35,106 nt of DNA from Polyangiaceae bacterium (GCA_022842465.1 JALHPN010000082.1:1-35106); one strand, 5' to 3'; shown: positions 8,426 to 17,447, numbered from the stretch's first letter. The notes: generated from the letters alone by a model not told the origin. Translations and numbers: made by a program.

Positions 8426-9826
8426 TCACTCGACGTCGGGCGCGCGTCCCCAGGCAGCGGCGAGTCGCTTCTTCCACGTCGTCCGCGGCTCCACGGCCTG
8501 GACGAGGCGGGTCACGATCTCGCGCATCCGCGCTTCGTCCTCCGCGCCGAGGCCGCGGCCGGCGTAGTCGATCTTCTCGACGACGGCGGCGGCGTCCTTG
8601 AGCGCCCCCGCGTCGGCCCCGAGCTCGCGCCCGACCTCGCGCTCGGCTCGCGCCGCGAAGTCACGCGGCGACTCGCCGGGGGTCGGGACGATGTCCACCA
8701 CGGCGAGCGCCGCGAGCGCGCGCCGCCAGAGGTTCATCACGCGTGACGTGGGCGGAACCGGCCAGAGCGGCTTCTCGAGATGGCGGATCAGGAACACGCG
8801 CCGGAGCGGAGGGAAGAGCACGAGGAGGAGCAGGAGCAGCAAGAGGACGAGCGCGAGGATCCACGCGAAGAGCTGGAGCGCCCCCGCCATCGCCTCCGCC
8901 GCCGCCCTCTTGGCTCCGTCGGGGTCGGGCTTGCCGTCGCCGTCGCCGTCGCCGTCCCCCTCCTCCTTGCCGCCCTCGCCTTCCCCCTGCGTGGCCTCGC
9001 CGTGCCCGCGGTTGCCCCTCCCCGAGCGCTTGCCCTTGCCCTTCTTCTTCGCGGCGTCCTTGCCGTCGTCGTCTCCGTCGGCGCCCTCCGACGACGCATC
9101 GCCCTTCTCGCCTTGGTGCGTGCGGAAGAGGTAGGGCGAGACCAGCGCCGTCGCGCCGAGGACCGCGACGGTGAAGAGGAGGAGGACGAGCAGACTCCCT
9201 CTCCCGGGACGCGCGACCGCGACGTTCGCCGCGTCCCCGCCCCTCCGCCGTCCGACCTCCTGCCAGACCGTGAGCCCGAGCGACTGGCGCGTCGCGAGGA
9301 AGACGAGCATGAGGAAGACCGCACCGGCGAGGCAGAGGAGCGAGAACCAGTCCCAGACCGCGTATTTCTCGCCCTGGACGAACGTCTTCGCCTTGCCATG
9401 CGTGTTCATCCAGAACACGGCGGCGCCGACCGCGAAGGAGAGCGGATACCAGGACGCCACGACGTCGAGCCGGCTCGCGATCCCGAGGTAGCCGCCCACG
9501 GCGGCGAGCACGAACACGAAGAGGAAGAGCGCGAAGGGGCCGAGGGCAGGGACCGCGATGACGGCCGCGGTGACGAGGAGACCGAAGACGACGACGACCG
9601 GCGCGAGGCGGAGGCCTGCGAGGCCGAGCACGTTCCCGACGACGTGCCCGATCGCCGTCGCGACGAGGATGCCGACGAGCATGCCGCCCGCCTCGGGGCT
9701 CGCCGTCGTCAGGCCCTCGCTCGAGATGACGAGGCTCGCGACGAAGCACGAGAGGCCCCAGGCGGAGAAGAGCCCGTAGGAGAGGAGGACGGGCCACGTC
9801 CGCCGGAGCGTCGCGCGCACGCTCAC
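8426..9826 (-). CDS. Polytopic membrane protein with DUF4129-like C-terminus
   Basis: A 466-residue protein, last gene of the MoxR operon. The N-terminal half has about six hydrophobic helices (15-200), then one near 212-230, a highly charged loop (about 235-310) with a DGDGDGDGKPDPDG run, a Leu-rich helix near 320-345 and a cytoplasmic C-terminal domain. That domain (LWRRALAALAV, then PTPGESPRDFAARAEREVG) follows the pattern of DUF4129, which commonly accompanies MoxR and DUF58 genes. The start is GTG at 9826, overlapping the TGA of the DUF58 gene by four bases (GTGA), so translation is probably coupled. The acidic repeat is encoded by a (GTCGCC)n-like stretch and is a linker rather than a calcium site. 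Function unknown. Confidence 0.7.
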   Translation of the reverse strand: MSVRATLRRTWPVLLSYGLFSAWGLSCFVASLVISSEGLTTASPEAGGMLVGILVATAIGHVVGNVLGLAGLRLAPVVVVFGLLVTAAVIAVPALGPFALFLFVFVLAAVGGYLGIASRLDVVASWYPLSFAVGAAVFWMNTHGKAKTFVQGEKYAVWDWFSLLCLAGAVFLMLVFLATRQSLGLTVWQEVGRRRGGDAANVAVARPGRGSLLVLLLFTVAVLGATALVSPYLFRTHQGEKGDASSEGADGDDDGKDAAKKKGKGKRSGRGNRGHGEATQGEGEGGKEEGDGDGDGDGKPDPDGAKRAAAEAMAGALQLFAWILALVLLLLLLLLVLFPPLRRVFLIRHLEKPLWPVPPTSRVMNLWRRALAALAVVDIVPTPGESPRDFAARAEREVGRELGADAGALKDAAAVVEKIDYAGRGLGAEDEARMREIVTRLVQAVEPRTTWKKRLAAAWGRAPDVE

Positions 9827-11955
9827 GCGTACCTCGCGGCGTTACCGACGGCGCGCTGGCCCTGGTGGACGTCCACCTGGCGCGCGGCGCGGGCGGATCC
9901 CTTCATCCCGACGAGGCGGAGGCGGCCACCCAGAGGCTCGAGGCGGTAGACGGCGTCGGGCTGGGCGAGCATCGCATTCAGCGCCTGCCTCCCGGCCCAC
10001 ACGGCGCTCTGGCGGAGCGCGAGGCGATGGGCGCGGTCCTCCATCCGTCCCTCGAGACGCTTCATCCGGGAGAGGACGCCGTTCTCCTCCGCGCCGACGG
10101 GGAACGGGAGGAGGAACATCCGCTTCATGACCTCCTTGAAGGAGAGCGTGCGGCCGGTGTCGTCGTAGTCGACCCACAGCTCCATCGGCGTCCGCGGCGG
10201 CGGCCCGAGCGCGTCGTTCGGGTCGTAGACGACCCACGTCGTCTCGCGTGCGACCCGCGGCATGTTCGGCGGCATGAGCCGCATCGTGACGACGATCGCG
10301 TTGTCGAAGGAGACGTCCTCGCGCGGCGCGGCGCGGTCCTGGGCGAGGCCGCGCACGCCGTAGTCGAGGACGTCCTCGATCCGGAAGGTCGACTGCCACT
10401 CGGCGCGCGCGCCTGCGTCGAGCGCGTGCGCATGATTGCTGCTCGCCGCCACGATCTCGGGGCGCAGCGTGCCGTCCTCCGCTCGGTTGACGAGGAGGAG
10501 CGTCACCTTCTCGCCCTGCTCGACGAGGCGCTGGCCGACCGCGAGCCAGGCCTCGACGCAGGAGTCGAGGGCGTCGTCGATGACGCCGGTGTGATCGAGC
10601 CAGTCGGGCGGAACCCAGGTGTCGAGCGCGACGACGACGCGCTTCGACGAGCTCTCGCGGCTGTCCGGTGTCCGGACGATCATGCGGCCCGCGCGGAGGG
10701 ACATCTCCCAGTGGATGCGCCGCGTGTCGTCGCCCGCGACGTACTCCCGGAAGCGGAAGAGGTCCTCGGTCGGGAAGCGGTGCGGCCGCGAGAGGATGTC
10801 CGGCTCCTCCGTGCTCGTGGGCGGCGGGGCGACGACCTCGGCGGGCCGCACGGCGGGGAGCACACGCAGGCGTGCCGTCGCGAGAGACGCGACGTTGGAG
10901 CTCGTGAGGCCGAGGAGATCGGTGAAGGCGATCCGGAGCGGCGGCGCGTCGTACGTCCCGCGTGGCGTGCGCTCGAGGTGCACCGCGAGCGAGAGGCGCT
11001 CCTCGCGCGACTTCGGCAAGAGGACGTGGCGGACTTCGGTCGCGAGCCGTGTCGGGAGCGTGCCGGCGACGGTGAGGAAGAACCCGGGAGGAACCGGCAC
11101 CCCCTTCACGTCGAGGACGTCCTTCACCGGATCACCGGCGCGCGCCACGTTCGGCGTGTACTGCCGATGGACGACCGCGCCCCGCTCGAGGAGGTTGTTC
11201 GAGAAGCGGCCGACGATGAAGGAGGAGAGGAGCGCGGAGGCCGACGTGACGAGGTAGAACGCCGTCAGCGCGAGGACGGCGATGACGCCGAGCTGCGCCC
11301 AGTGGTACGCGAGCGCGAGGACGAGGAACGCGAGGCCGGTCAGGAGGACGAGCGTGCCGCGCGGCGTGAGCATGCTCGCCGCCCGCGCGATCGCGTCGAG
11401 GCGCGTCCGCCGCGTCGATGCATTCGCCTTCTCGAGCATCCCGATCTGCAGGCGCGCCTTCCGCACCGTGCCGAGCAGCTGGACGAGGAAGAGCGGCGCG
11501 AGGAAGAGGGACGTGAAGAGCCCGAAGCGCGACGCCGTCTCCTGGACCTCTCTCGTCTCGAAGAGGGTGAGCCCCGCCGTGACGACGACGTAGGGGAGGA
11601 AGAAGAGGAGGAAGATGTTGCCGAGGATCCGCAGGAGCGACTCGGCGGGCGTGAACGTGCCCTCCTCGAGCGGATCGATCGTGAGCTTCCCGCGCTTCCA
11701 CGACCAGACGACCGGGAGGCCGTGCTGGTCCTTCGGCGTCCCGATGATCTGGAAGAAGCCGTCGACGTACCCGACGATGCCTCCGAGAAAGCAGGTCGAG
11801 AGCGTGAGCACGGTGTAGATGCCGCCCACGGTGTAGCCGCCGAGCACGAAGCGATGCCCGCCGAACGCCCCGAGGAGGAGCCACGCCACGAGGACGCTCT
11901 CCTTCGCGATGCGCGAGGTCGGCTGGTGGCGGCGGGGGCGGACGCTCGACTGCAC
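9823..11955 (-). CDS. TM2-DUF58 fusion protein (MoxR partner)
   Basis: A 710-residue membrane protein. Residues about 16-75 form a TM2 domain: a hydrophobic helix, LLLGAFGGHRFVLGG as the conserved turn, and a second helix ending in a GYVDGFFQ segment. Two more helix pairs follow near 105-150 and 195-245. The second half is a DUF58 protein: FREYVAGDDTRRIHWEMSL at about 400-420 matches the DUF58 signature, and VVVALDTWVP begins the vWA-like part. DUF58 proteins are standard partners of MoxR AAA+ ATPases. GTG at 11955 is the only plausible start after the MoxR stop at 11961. The same open frame extends to 12786, but that part is a shadow of MoxR. A TM2 domain at the front of DUF58 is unusual in my knowledge. 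Confidence 0.8.
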   Translation of the reverse strand: MQSSVRPRRHQPTSRIAKESVLVAWLLLGAFGGHRFVLGGYTVGGIYTVLTLSTCFLGGIVGYVDGFFQIIGTPKDQHGLPVVWSWKRGKLTIDPLEEGTFTPAESLLRILGNIFLLFFLPYVVVTAGLTLFETREVQETASRFGLFTSLFLAPLFLVQLLGTVRKARLQIGMLEKANASTRRTRLDAIARAASMLTPRGTLVLLTGLAFLVLALAYHWAQLGVIAVLALTAFYLVTSASALLSSFIVGRFSNNLLERGAVVHRQYTPNVARAGDPVKDVLDVKGVPVPPGFFLTVAGTLPTRLATEVRHVLLPKSREERLSLAVHLERTPRGTYDAPPLRIAFTDLLGLTSSNVASLATARLRVLPAVRPAEVVAPPPTSTEEPDILSRPHRFPTEDLFRFREYVAGDDTRRIHWEMSLRAGRMIVRTPDSRESSSKRVVVALDTWVPPDWLDHTGVIDDALDSCVEAWLAVGQRLVEQGEKVTLLLVNRAEDGTLRPEIVAASSNHAHALDAGARAEWQSTFRIEDVLDYGVRGLAQDRAAPREDVSFDNAIVVTMRLMPPNMPRVARETTWVVYDPNDALGPPPRTPMELWVDYDDTGRTLSFKEVMKRMFLLPFPVGAEENGVLSRMKRLEGRMEDRAHRLALRQSAVWAGRQALNAMLAQPDAVYRLEPLGGRLRLVGMKGSARAARQVDVHQGQRAVGNAARYA

Positions 11956-11960
11956 CTTCG

Positions 11961-13028
11961 TCAGCGCTCGACGGGGACCTGCTTCACGACGTAGTCGACG
12001 TACGCCCCGCCGTTGCGCTGGCCGGAGACGACGACGCGATGCGCGAGGACGTCCACCGCGCACGCCTGCAGATCGCTCGGCAGCACGTGGTCGCGTCCCT
12101 GGAGCATCGCCATCGCCATCGCCATCCGGAGCCACATCAGTGTGGCACGTGGCGAGGGCGGCGTGAGACACGCCGAGTCGCTTCGCATCGCCGTCACGAC
12201 GTTGACCGCGTAGCGCTTCACGCTCTCGGCGACGTAGATCGTCGGGAGCAGGCGCTGCCAGGCGAGGAACTCGTCGGTGCCGAGCACGGGCGAGAGCGCC
12301 CCGATGGCGACGTCCTTGCCCATGTGGACGTCGAGCATCCGCATCTCGGCGTCCGGCGGCGGGAAGCCCATCGAGACGCGGATCGAGAAGCGATCGAGCT
12401 GCGCGGCCGGCAAGGGGAAGGTGCCGTCGTGCTCGAGCGGGTTCATCGTCGCGATGACGAGGAACGGCTGGGGGAGGACGTGGGTCGTCCCGTCGACGGT
12501 GACCTGCCCCTCGGCCATGACCTCGAGGAGCGCCGCCTGCGTCTTCGGGGTCGCGCGGTTGATCTCGTCGGCGAGCACGAGGTTCGCGAACACGGGGCCG
12601 GGGACGAACTCGAACGCCTTCTTCCGGAGGTTGAAGACGTTGTTGCCGGTGATGTCGAGCGGCAGGAGGTCGGGCGTGAACTGGATGCGCTTGAAGGAGC
12701 AGTGGATCGACGCCGCGATCGATCGCGCGAGCATCGTCTTTCCGACGCCGGGCACGTCGAGCAGGAGCACGTGACCGCCCGCGCACATCGCGGCGAGCAC
12801 GCGCGCGATGACGTCGGCCTTGCCGAGGATGACGCGCTCGACGTTCTGCATGACCGCGCGGAACTGGTTGCCGACCTGCGCGATGCGCTCGCGCTGGCCG
12901 GGTGCCCCCTGCGGGCCCGGAGGCGCGTTCGGGATCACGCCGGGCGGAGCCTGCGGCGGGAGGACGACGGGAGGACCGGGTGCCCCGGGGGAGGCCTGGG
13001 TAGGAGCGTACGGCGGGGGCTCATGCAT
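11961..13028 (-). CDS. MoxR-family AAA+ ATPase
   Basis: A 355-residue cytoplasmic AAA+ ATPase. A Pro/Ala-rich tail (1-45) precedes the ATPase core. Walker A is in DVPGVGKTMLARS (near 90-98), the family motif FTPDLLPLDITG follows, Walker B is LVLADEINRA (near 155) and sensor 1 is VIATMNPLEHDGTFPLPAAQLDRF. MoxR enzymes act as chaperone-like ATPases on vWA or DUF58 partners encoded beside them, as here. The sensor-2 region reads PPSPRATLMWLR in place of the usual GASPRA, then has a MAMAMAM run encoded by a tandem hexamer (about 12107-12126). The start at 13028 has AGGTGA nine bases upstream, within the end of the previous gene. Second gene of the four-gene operon. Confidence 0.92.
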   Translation of the reverse strand: MHEPPPYAPTQASPGAPGPPVVLPPQAPPGVIPNAPPGPQGAPGQRERIAQVGNQFRAVMQNVERVILGKADVIARVLAAMCAGGHVLLLDVPGVGKTMLARSIAASIHCSFKRIQFTPDLLPLDITGNNVFNLRKKAFEFVPGPVFANLVLADEINRATPKTQAALLEVMAEGQVTVDGTTHVLPQPFLVIATMNPLEHDGTFPLPAAQLDRFSIRVSMGFPPPDAEMRMLDVHMGKDVAIGALSPVLGTDEFLAWQRLLPTIYVAESVKRYAVNVVTAMRSDSACLTPPSPRATLMWLRMAMAMAMLQGRDHVLPSDLQACAVDVLAHRVVVSGQRNGGAYVDYVVKQVPVER

Positions 13029-13037
13029 GACGAACGG

Positions 13038-14021
13038 TCACCTCGCGGGGAACAGGAAGAAGGCGAATCGGCGGAGCCACCGCTCGAGCGGGCCGGAGGC
13101 ACCGAAGTCGTAGGCGTCGATCCAGTCGCGGACACGCTGCGGATCGATCCCCCACGCGCGCGCGAAGTCCTTGATGACGCGGAGCTCGCTCGCATCGAGC
13201 TGGCCGTCGGACCACGCGAGCTGGAGCATCTCCTCGAGCACGCGCTCGCGATCGACGAGCGTGCCAGGCGCAGGGATCTCGTTCGGACGCCACACGCGCA
13301 CGTCGAACGGGGGAAGAGGAGGCATCCCGCGCTTCTCGGCGGCGCGGAGGAGGCCCTGCTGGTCCTCGAGGCTCGCCTCCCCGTCGGCGGCGGCGACCGA
13401 GGCGAGGGCCAAGAGCTCCTCGCGCGCGCCGCCGGTCGGGCGGATGGAGACGGGCTGGGACATGCGCGTCGTCACGGGAGCAGGCGGGATCGACGCGCGG
13501 AGCACGATCGGCTCCGCGCCGCCTGCGCCGCCTGCGGACGTGCCGCCCGACGAGAAGAGGTAATCGGCGACGTCGAAGGTCGTCTCCACGCGGTCGCCGC
13601 GGGCGAGGGAGGCGAGGACCTCGGGCGCCGACGCGAGGACGAAGTAGGCCTCGAGGAGATCCGCGCTCGTGGCGAGCCCCTCCTCCTTCGCCCAGGAGAG
13701 GAGGGCGAGCTCCAGCTCGGCCTCGGTCCCGAACCGAGCGCCCACGCTCGTGTCCGCGAGCGACGCATGCGTCCCGCAGTGCGGGCAACGGTGCGCGTCG
13801 AGGCTCGCCTCGTCGAGCGTCGCGCCACACTTCGGGCACCCCTCGCCCGGGAACGCGCCCCCGAGATCCGCGAGGTGCGCCTCGGCGGCGTGGGCGCAGA
13901 GCGAGCACCGGACGGCGTACGGGAGCCCGAGTCGACAGGCGGGGTGGGCCGTGTCCCAGGTCTCGACGCGCGCGCTCTCGACGCGGCACGCGGTACAGTC
14001 GGTACGGACGTCGAAGCCCAT
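13038..14021 (-). CDS. Zinc-ribbon plus TerB-like domain protein
   Basis: A 327-residue cytoplasmic protein that opens the MoxR operon. The N-terminal 85 residues contain four Cys pairs or Cys/His pairs (CTAC, CSLC, CPKC, CPHC), consistent with two zinc ribbons. After a variable middle part, residues about 205-320 form a TerB-like helical domain in two halves. ELLALASVAAADGEASLEDQ and EMLQLAWSDGQLDASEL each have the Ala-Asp-Gly acidic turn typical of TerB/DUF533 repeats. TerB-type domains are linked to tellurite and stress-response complexes that also use AAA+ and vWA proteins. The gap to moxR is nine bases. A sensing or scaffold role for the MoxR complex is inferred from context. Confidence 0.7.
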   Translation of the reverse strand: MGFDVRTDCTACRVESARVETWDTAHPACRLGLPYAVRCSLCAHAAEAHLADLGGAFPGEGCPKCGATLDEASLDAHRCPHCGTHASLADTSVGARFGTEAELELALLSWAKEEGLATSADLLEAYFVLASAPEVLASLARGDRVETTFDVADYLFSSGGTSAGGAGGAEPIVLRASIPPAPVTTRMSQPVSIRPTGGAREELLALASVAAADGEASLEDQQGLLRAAEKRGMPPLPPFDVRVWRPNEIPAPGTLVDRERVLEEMLQLAWSDGQLDASELRVIKDFARAWGIDPQRVRDWIDAYDFGASGPLERWLRRFAFFLFPAR

Positions 14022-14141
14022 GGGGAACGGCGATTGTCTCGCGAGTCGGGGAACTACGCTACGTCGACGCGTCTTTCGTGGGCGGTTCCCGTCTTCGTTG
14101 GAGGCCCAACAGTCCGAGTGCTAAGAGGCGGGCCTCCCGTC

Positions 14142-16088
14142 GTGCCATCCGAGACGAGCACACCCCCACCTTCCACCCATCGGCGTGGCGCCCTGCCCGC
14201 GCCCGTGGTGCGGCGGCTGACGGCCCTCTTCGACGGGAGCCTCGCCTCGCGGGCGCCCCTCACCCTGCAGCTGCTCGGGCGGCTCCTCCTCCAGGCGGCC
14301 GCGGTCGGGGCCGCGGTCGGCGTGGTCGGCGTGCTCTTCGTCCAGGCCCTCGATCTCACGCAGCACCTCCTGCTCGAGCGCCTCGCGGGCTACATCCCGC
14401 TCCGCGCGGCCGGCGAGGGGCTCCCGCTCCCCCGCGACGGCGTCGTCTTCCGCCCCTGGCTCCTCCTCTTCCTCCCGGGGCTGGGCGCGCTCCTGGCCGG
14501 CCTCGTCACGACGCTGGCCCCGGAGACGCGTGGGGGCGGCGCCGACGCGATCATCTCCGCCTTCCACAACGACGGCGGCGCTGTCCGCCGGCGCGTCCCG
14601 TTCGTGAAGGTGATCGCCTCGGTCTTCACGCTCGGGTTCGGCGGATCGGGCGGACGCGAGGGGCCGACGATGCAGATCGGCGGATCGATCGGCTCGCTCG
14701 TCGGCAACGCGCTCGGCGTCACGCCCCGCGAGCGGCGGATCCTCCTCGTCGCGGGCACGGCCGCCGGCATGGCCGCCGTCTTCCGTACCCCGCTCGGCGC
14801 CGCGCTCCTCGCCGTCGAGGTCCTCCACTCGAACGACTTCGAGTCGGATGCGCTCGTCCCGTCCGTCCTCGCCAGCGTCGTCTCCTACTCGGTCTTCGTC
14901 GCGACGTTCGGCGCCGCGGACGGCACCTCCGCGATGGACGCCCTCTTCGCCCACGCGCCGAAGTACCCGTTCGTGCCGGGTCACCTCTGGCTCTACGCCA
15001 TCCTCGCGGTCGTCATCAGCCTCGCCGCCGCGGCCTTCGTCGCCACGCTCGAGTCGGTGAAGCGGCTGGCGGCGCGGCTGGCCGTCCCCGCGTGGTCCAA
15101 GCCTGCCCTCGGCGGCCTCGCGCTCGGCGCCCTCGTCACGCCGGTCATCTGGCTGCTCGGCCGACGAATGGGCGAGGGCCAGGGCCTCGGTCTCCTCGGC
15201 GGCGGCTACGGCGCCGCGCAGGCGGCGATCACCGGCGCGAGCTGGCTCCCCGACGGCTGGAGCGCGGTGCAGGTGCTCCTCGTGCTCGGGGTGCTGAAGA
15301 TCCTGGCGACGTCGCTGACGGTCGGCTCCGGCGGGAGCGCCGGCGACTTCGGTCCGTCGATGGTCCTCGGCGGCATCTTCGGGGGCGCGTTCGGCCGAGC
15401 GGCCCAGCTCTTGCTGCATGATCCCCGCATCGATCCGGGGGCCTTCGCGCTCGTCGGGATGGGCACGTTCTACGGCGGGCTGGCCCACGTGCCCATCGGA
15501 TCGCTCGTCATGACGTGCGAGCTCGCCGGCAGCTACGATCTGCTCGTCCCGCTCATGCTCGCGGAGGGCATCGCGTTCGTCGCGCTCCGGAACCGCTCGC
15601 TCTACCACGCGCAGGTCCCGACGAAGCGGGACTCCCCCGCCCATCGCGACGACCTCATCGTCGACCTCTTGAAGGAGATCCGCGTCGGCACGGTGCTCGT
15701 GGCCGGGCGCGAGGTCGTCTCCTTCGAGCGGAAGACGCCGGCGCGGGACGTGCTTCGGGGCATCGCGACGTCCGACTGGCAGGACTCCTTCCCCGTCCTC
15801 GACGAGACGAAGAAGCTCGTGGGGGTCGTGACGACGGAGATCCTCCGCGTCGCGGCGGTCGAGCCCGAGGCGGTCGAGCTCGCGATCGCGGAGGACATCA
15901 TGGCCGCGCCCGTGGCGGTCTCGAAGACGGATGACCTCCACGTCGCGCTCGAGGTCATGCTCGCCCACGGCATGCGGGAGCTGCTCGTCGTCGATCACGC
16001 GGGCTACGTCGTCGGCGTCGTCGACGAGGCCGAGATCACCGCCGCGTACCTCCAGGCCACCGCGAAGGGGAGCGCTTCGCGCACGTAG
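14142..16088 (+). CDS. CLC-family chloride channel/antiporter with tandem CBS domains
   Basis: A 648-residue membrane protein. The first ~440 residues are a CLC module: the selectivity motif GGREGPTMQIGG with the gating Glu at about residue 173, and GSAGDFGPSMVLGGIFGG as the counterpart of GxFxP. The first CLC motif (GSGIP) is replaced by GGGADAIISAF, common in CBS-bearing bacterial CLCs. Residues about 510-640 contain two CBS domains (FPVLDETKKLVGVVTTEIL, LLVVDHAGYVVGVVDEAEI), which usually bind adenine nucleotides. It moves chloride, possibly with proton exchange, across the inner membrane. The start is uncertain: GTG at 14142 or GTG at 14118, each with a weak upstream site. The same open frame extends 2 kb further upstream as antisense shadow of the MoxR operon. 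It is divergent from the TerB gene. Confidence 0.9.
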   Translation: MPSETSTPPPSTHRRGALPAPVVRRLTALFDGSLASRAPLTLQLLGRLLLQAAAVGAAVGVVGVLFVQALDLTQHLLLERLAGYIPLRAAGEGLPLPRDGVVFRPWLLLFLPGLGALLAGLVTTLAPETRGGGADAIISAFHNDGGAVRRRVPFVKVIASVFTLGFGGSGGREGPTMQIGGSIGSLVGNALGVTPRERRILLVAGTAAGMAAVFRTPLGAALLAVEVLHSNDFESDALVPSVLASVVSYSVFVATFGAADGTSAMDALFAHAPKYPFVPGHLWLYAILAVVISLAAAAFVATLESVKRLAARLAVPAWSKPALGGLALGALVTPVIWLLGRRMGEGQGLGLLGGGYGAAQAAITGASWLPDGWSAVQVLLVLGVLKILATSLTVGSGGSAGDFGPSMVLGGIFGGAFGRAAQLLLHDPRIDPGAFALVGMGTFYGGLAHVPIGSLVMTCELAGSYDLLVPLMLAEGIAFVALRNRSLYHAQVPTKRDSPAHRDDLIVDLLKEIRVGTVLVAGREVVSFERKTPARDVLRGIATSDWQDSFPVLDETKKLVGVVTTEILRVAAVEPEAVELAIAEDIMAAPVAVSKTDDLHVALEVMLAHGMRELLVVDHAGYVVGVVDEAEITAAYLQATAKGSASRT

Positions 16089-16096
16089 AGGTACGG

Positions 16097-16112
16097 GGCG
16101 CGGCTCCGCGCC
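16097..16112 (+). terminator. Short GC hairpin after the CLC gene
   Basis: Nine bases after the CLC stop, GGCGCG and CGCGCC form a six-base stem with a GCTC loop. It lacks a T-tract, so it is at best an inefficient intrinsic terminator in a GC-rich genome. The remainder of the 216-base gap to 16305 shows no gene. Confidence 0.35.
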
Positions 16113-16304
16113 GATTCGTAGCGTGGACGTCTTCCCCGTGACATCGCCATGGGACCCACGTCTCGTGACCACGCCGCGCTCGAGGGGCACCGCCCGCGGA
16201 GAGCCGCCTGGGAAGGGCGGCGCGCGCACCGCTCCGCGCGTCGGCGGGGGGGTGTGACCCGGCGCGAGGCCGCACCGGCACGTGCGGTGCACCGAGGGCT
16301 TCGC

Positions 16305-16766
16305 ATGAATCAGGTAGAGATCGTGGCGGTCGAGGGTCTCCGGGTTCGCTTGACCGTCACGCAGCGACACCCCGACGCCGTGGGGATGGACGTCGTGCTG
16401 CAAGAAGACCTCCTGAAGGTCGTCGCGAGCAAGGCCTTCGGGCTGAACGAAGCCTACGCGCCGGTGCCGACGTCACCGCTCGGCCACGAGCTCGGCAGCG
16501 ACGAGGTGCTGTTCGAGCAGTCGACCCCCGAGCTCTTCGAGAAGTACTTCACGCTGGTCGAGGCGGACGTCGTCCGGGTACGCGCGGACACGGACGAGAT
16601 CGCGGCGCTCCTCGCGGCGCGAGGGCTGGCGCGAGGCTCGGCCGAAGAGGACTACGCGTACCAGGCCGAGTACGACGCGCGGCGGGGCCTCATGCACCTC
16701 ACCGTCGCGGCCCTCGATCCCAAGTGGGTCGAGCACCTGAGCCCCGGAGACACGTTCGAGATCTGA
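16305..16766 (+). CDS. Hypothetical protein
   Basis: A 153-residue soluble protein with no signal peptide or Cys. It has a beta-rich N-terminal half (EIVAVEGLRVRLTVTQRHPDAVGMDVVL) and an acidic helical part with a DEIAALLAARGL helix near 104. I do not recognise the family. The ATG at 16305 has GAGGG about eight bases upstream; the open frame extends back to 16149 with low-quality Arg-rich sequence, so the shorter start is preferred. It stands between the CLC gene and a coiled-coil lipoprotein, all in one direction. The spacing of 216 bases upstream suggests its own promoter. Confidence 0.65.
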   Translation: MNQVEIVAVEGLRVRLTVTQRHPDAVGMDVVLQEDLLKVVASKAFGLNEAYAPVPTSPLGHELGSDEVLFEQSTPELFEKYFTLVEADVVRVRADTDEIAALLAARGLARGSAEEDYAYQAEYDARRGLMHLTVAALDPKWVEHLSPGDTFEI

Positions 16767-16838
16767 GGCCGACCTCGACGCGAGCATGGCCCGGCGGCAC
16801 GAGTCGTGCGTCCCCCCCGCAGCAGGAGGACGTGGAAC

Positions 16839-17447
16839 ATGGACAGGACGACGACGACGACGCTGGCGCTGACGCTCGCGCTCGCTTGGGCGCTCCCGGG
16901 GTGCGCGGATCGCCCGGCCCGCGACGTGCGCGAGGCGCAGACGGAAATCACGAGCGCGCGACAGGATCGCACGCGGGCGCGCGAGGAGCTCCGCGCGAAG
17001 CACAGTCAGGAGCAGCACGAGGCAGAGAAGCGTGGCGCGAGCCCCGGCGAGATGGCGGAGCTCCGGGCGAAGCACCAGCGCGAGGCGGCCGAGGTCGACG
17101 CGGACACGCGGAAGGACGTCGCAGGCGCGACGAGCGACGCAGCCGAAGCGAACCGTGAGCTCTCGAAGGAGCGCATGGAGAACAACGACAAGGTCGAGCG
17201 GCGCTTCTCCCAGCTCGACATGAGAGCGCACGAGCTCCGCGCGAAGAGCGAGCGTCTCGACCCCGTGAAGAAGAGCGAGTTCGAGCGTCACTGGCTCGCC
17301 TACCTCGACGAGCGGCGGCACGCGCAGGGCGCGATCCAGGCGCTCCAGGGCTCGCGCGACCCGGACTGGCCGACGTGGCGCGACCGCACGAGCCAGCAGC
17401 TCGACGCCCTCGAGAAGGCGGTCGAGAAGCTCGACGACGTGGACTGA
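16839..17447 (+). CDS. Coiled-coil lipoprotein
   Basis: A 202-residue protein with a signal peptide and a clear lipobox (ALPGC, Cys22). The mature part is almost wholly charged helix, with Glu/Lys/Arg heptads (TSARQDRTRAREELRAKH and similar) over about residues 30-145. That is long enough to span periplasm from an outer-membrane anchor. It resembles stress-induced coiled-coil lipoproteins in layout, but I cannot name a family. The ATG at 16839 has AGGAGGA eight bases upstream, which decides the start. Its stop TGA (17445-17447) forms half of a TGATCA palindrome shared with the convergent gene. Confidence 0.75.
   Translation: MDRTTTTTLALTLALAWALPGCADRPARDVREAQTEITSARQDRTRAREELRAKHSQEQHEAEKRGASPGEMAELRAKHQREAAEVDADTRKDVAGATSDAAEANRELSKERMENNDKVERRFSQLDMRAHELRAKSERLDPVKKSEFERHWLAYLDERRHAQGAIQALQGSRDPDWPTWRDRTSQQLDALEKAVEKLDDVD

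Noticed and set aside
5861-8746. 961-codon plus-strand open frame
   Set aside because: Antisense shadow of the subtilase gene with low-complexity Arg/Asp/Val content and no motifs; long shadows are expected at this GC content.
8935-8962. DGDGDGDG run as a calcium-binding site
   Set aside because: It lies in a cytoplasmic-looking charged linker, is encoded by a simple hexamer repeat and lacks the spacing of EF-hand or RTX loops.
12039-14117. Long plus-strand open frame upstream of the CLC gene
   Set aside because: It is antisense to the TerB/MoxR operon, Arg/Glu/His-rich without domains, and the CLC frame only becomes protein-like after about 14118.
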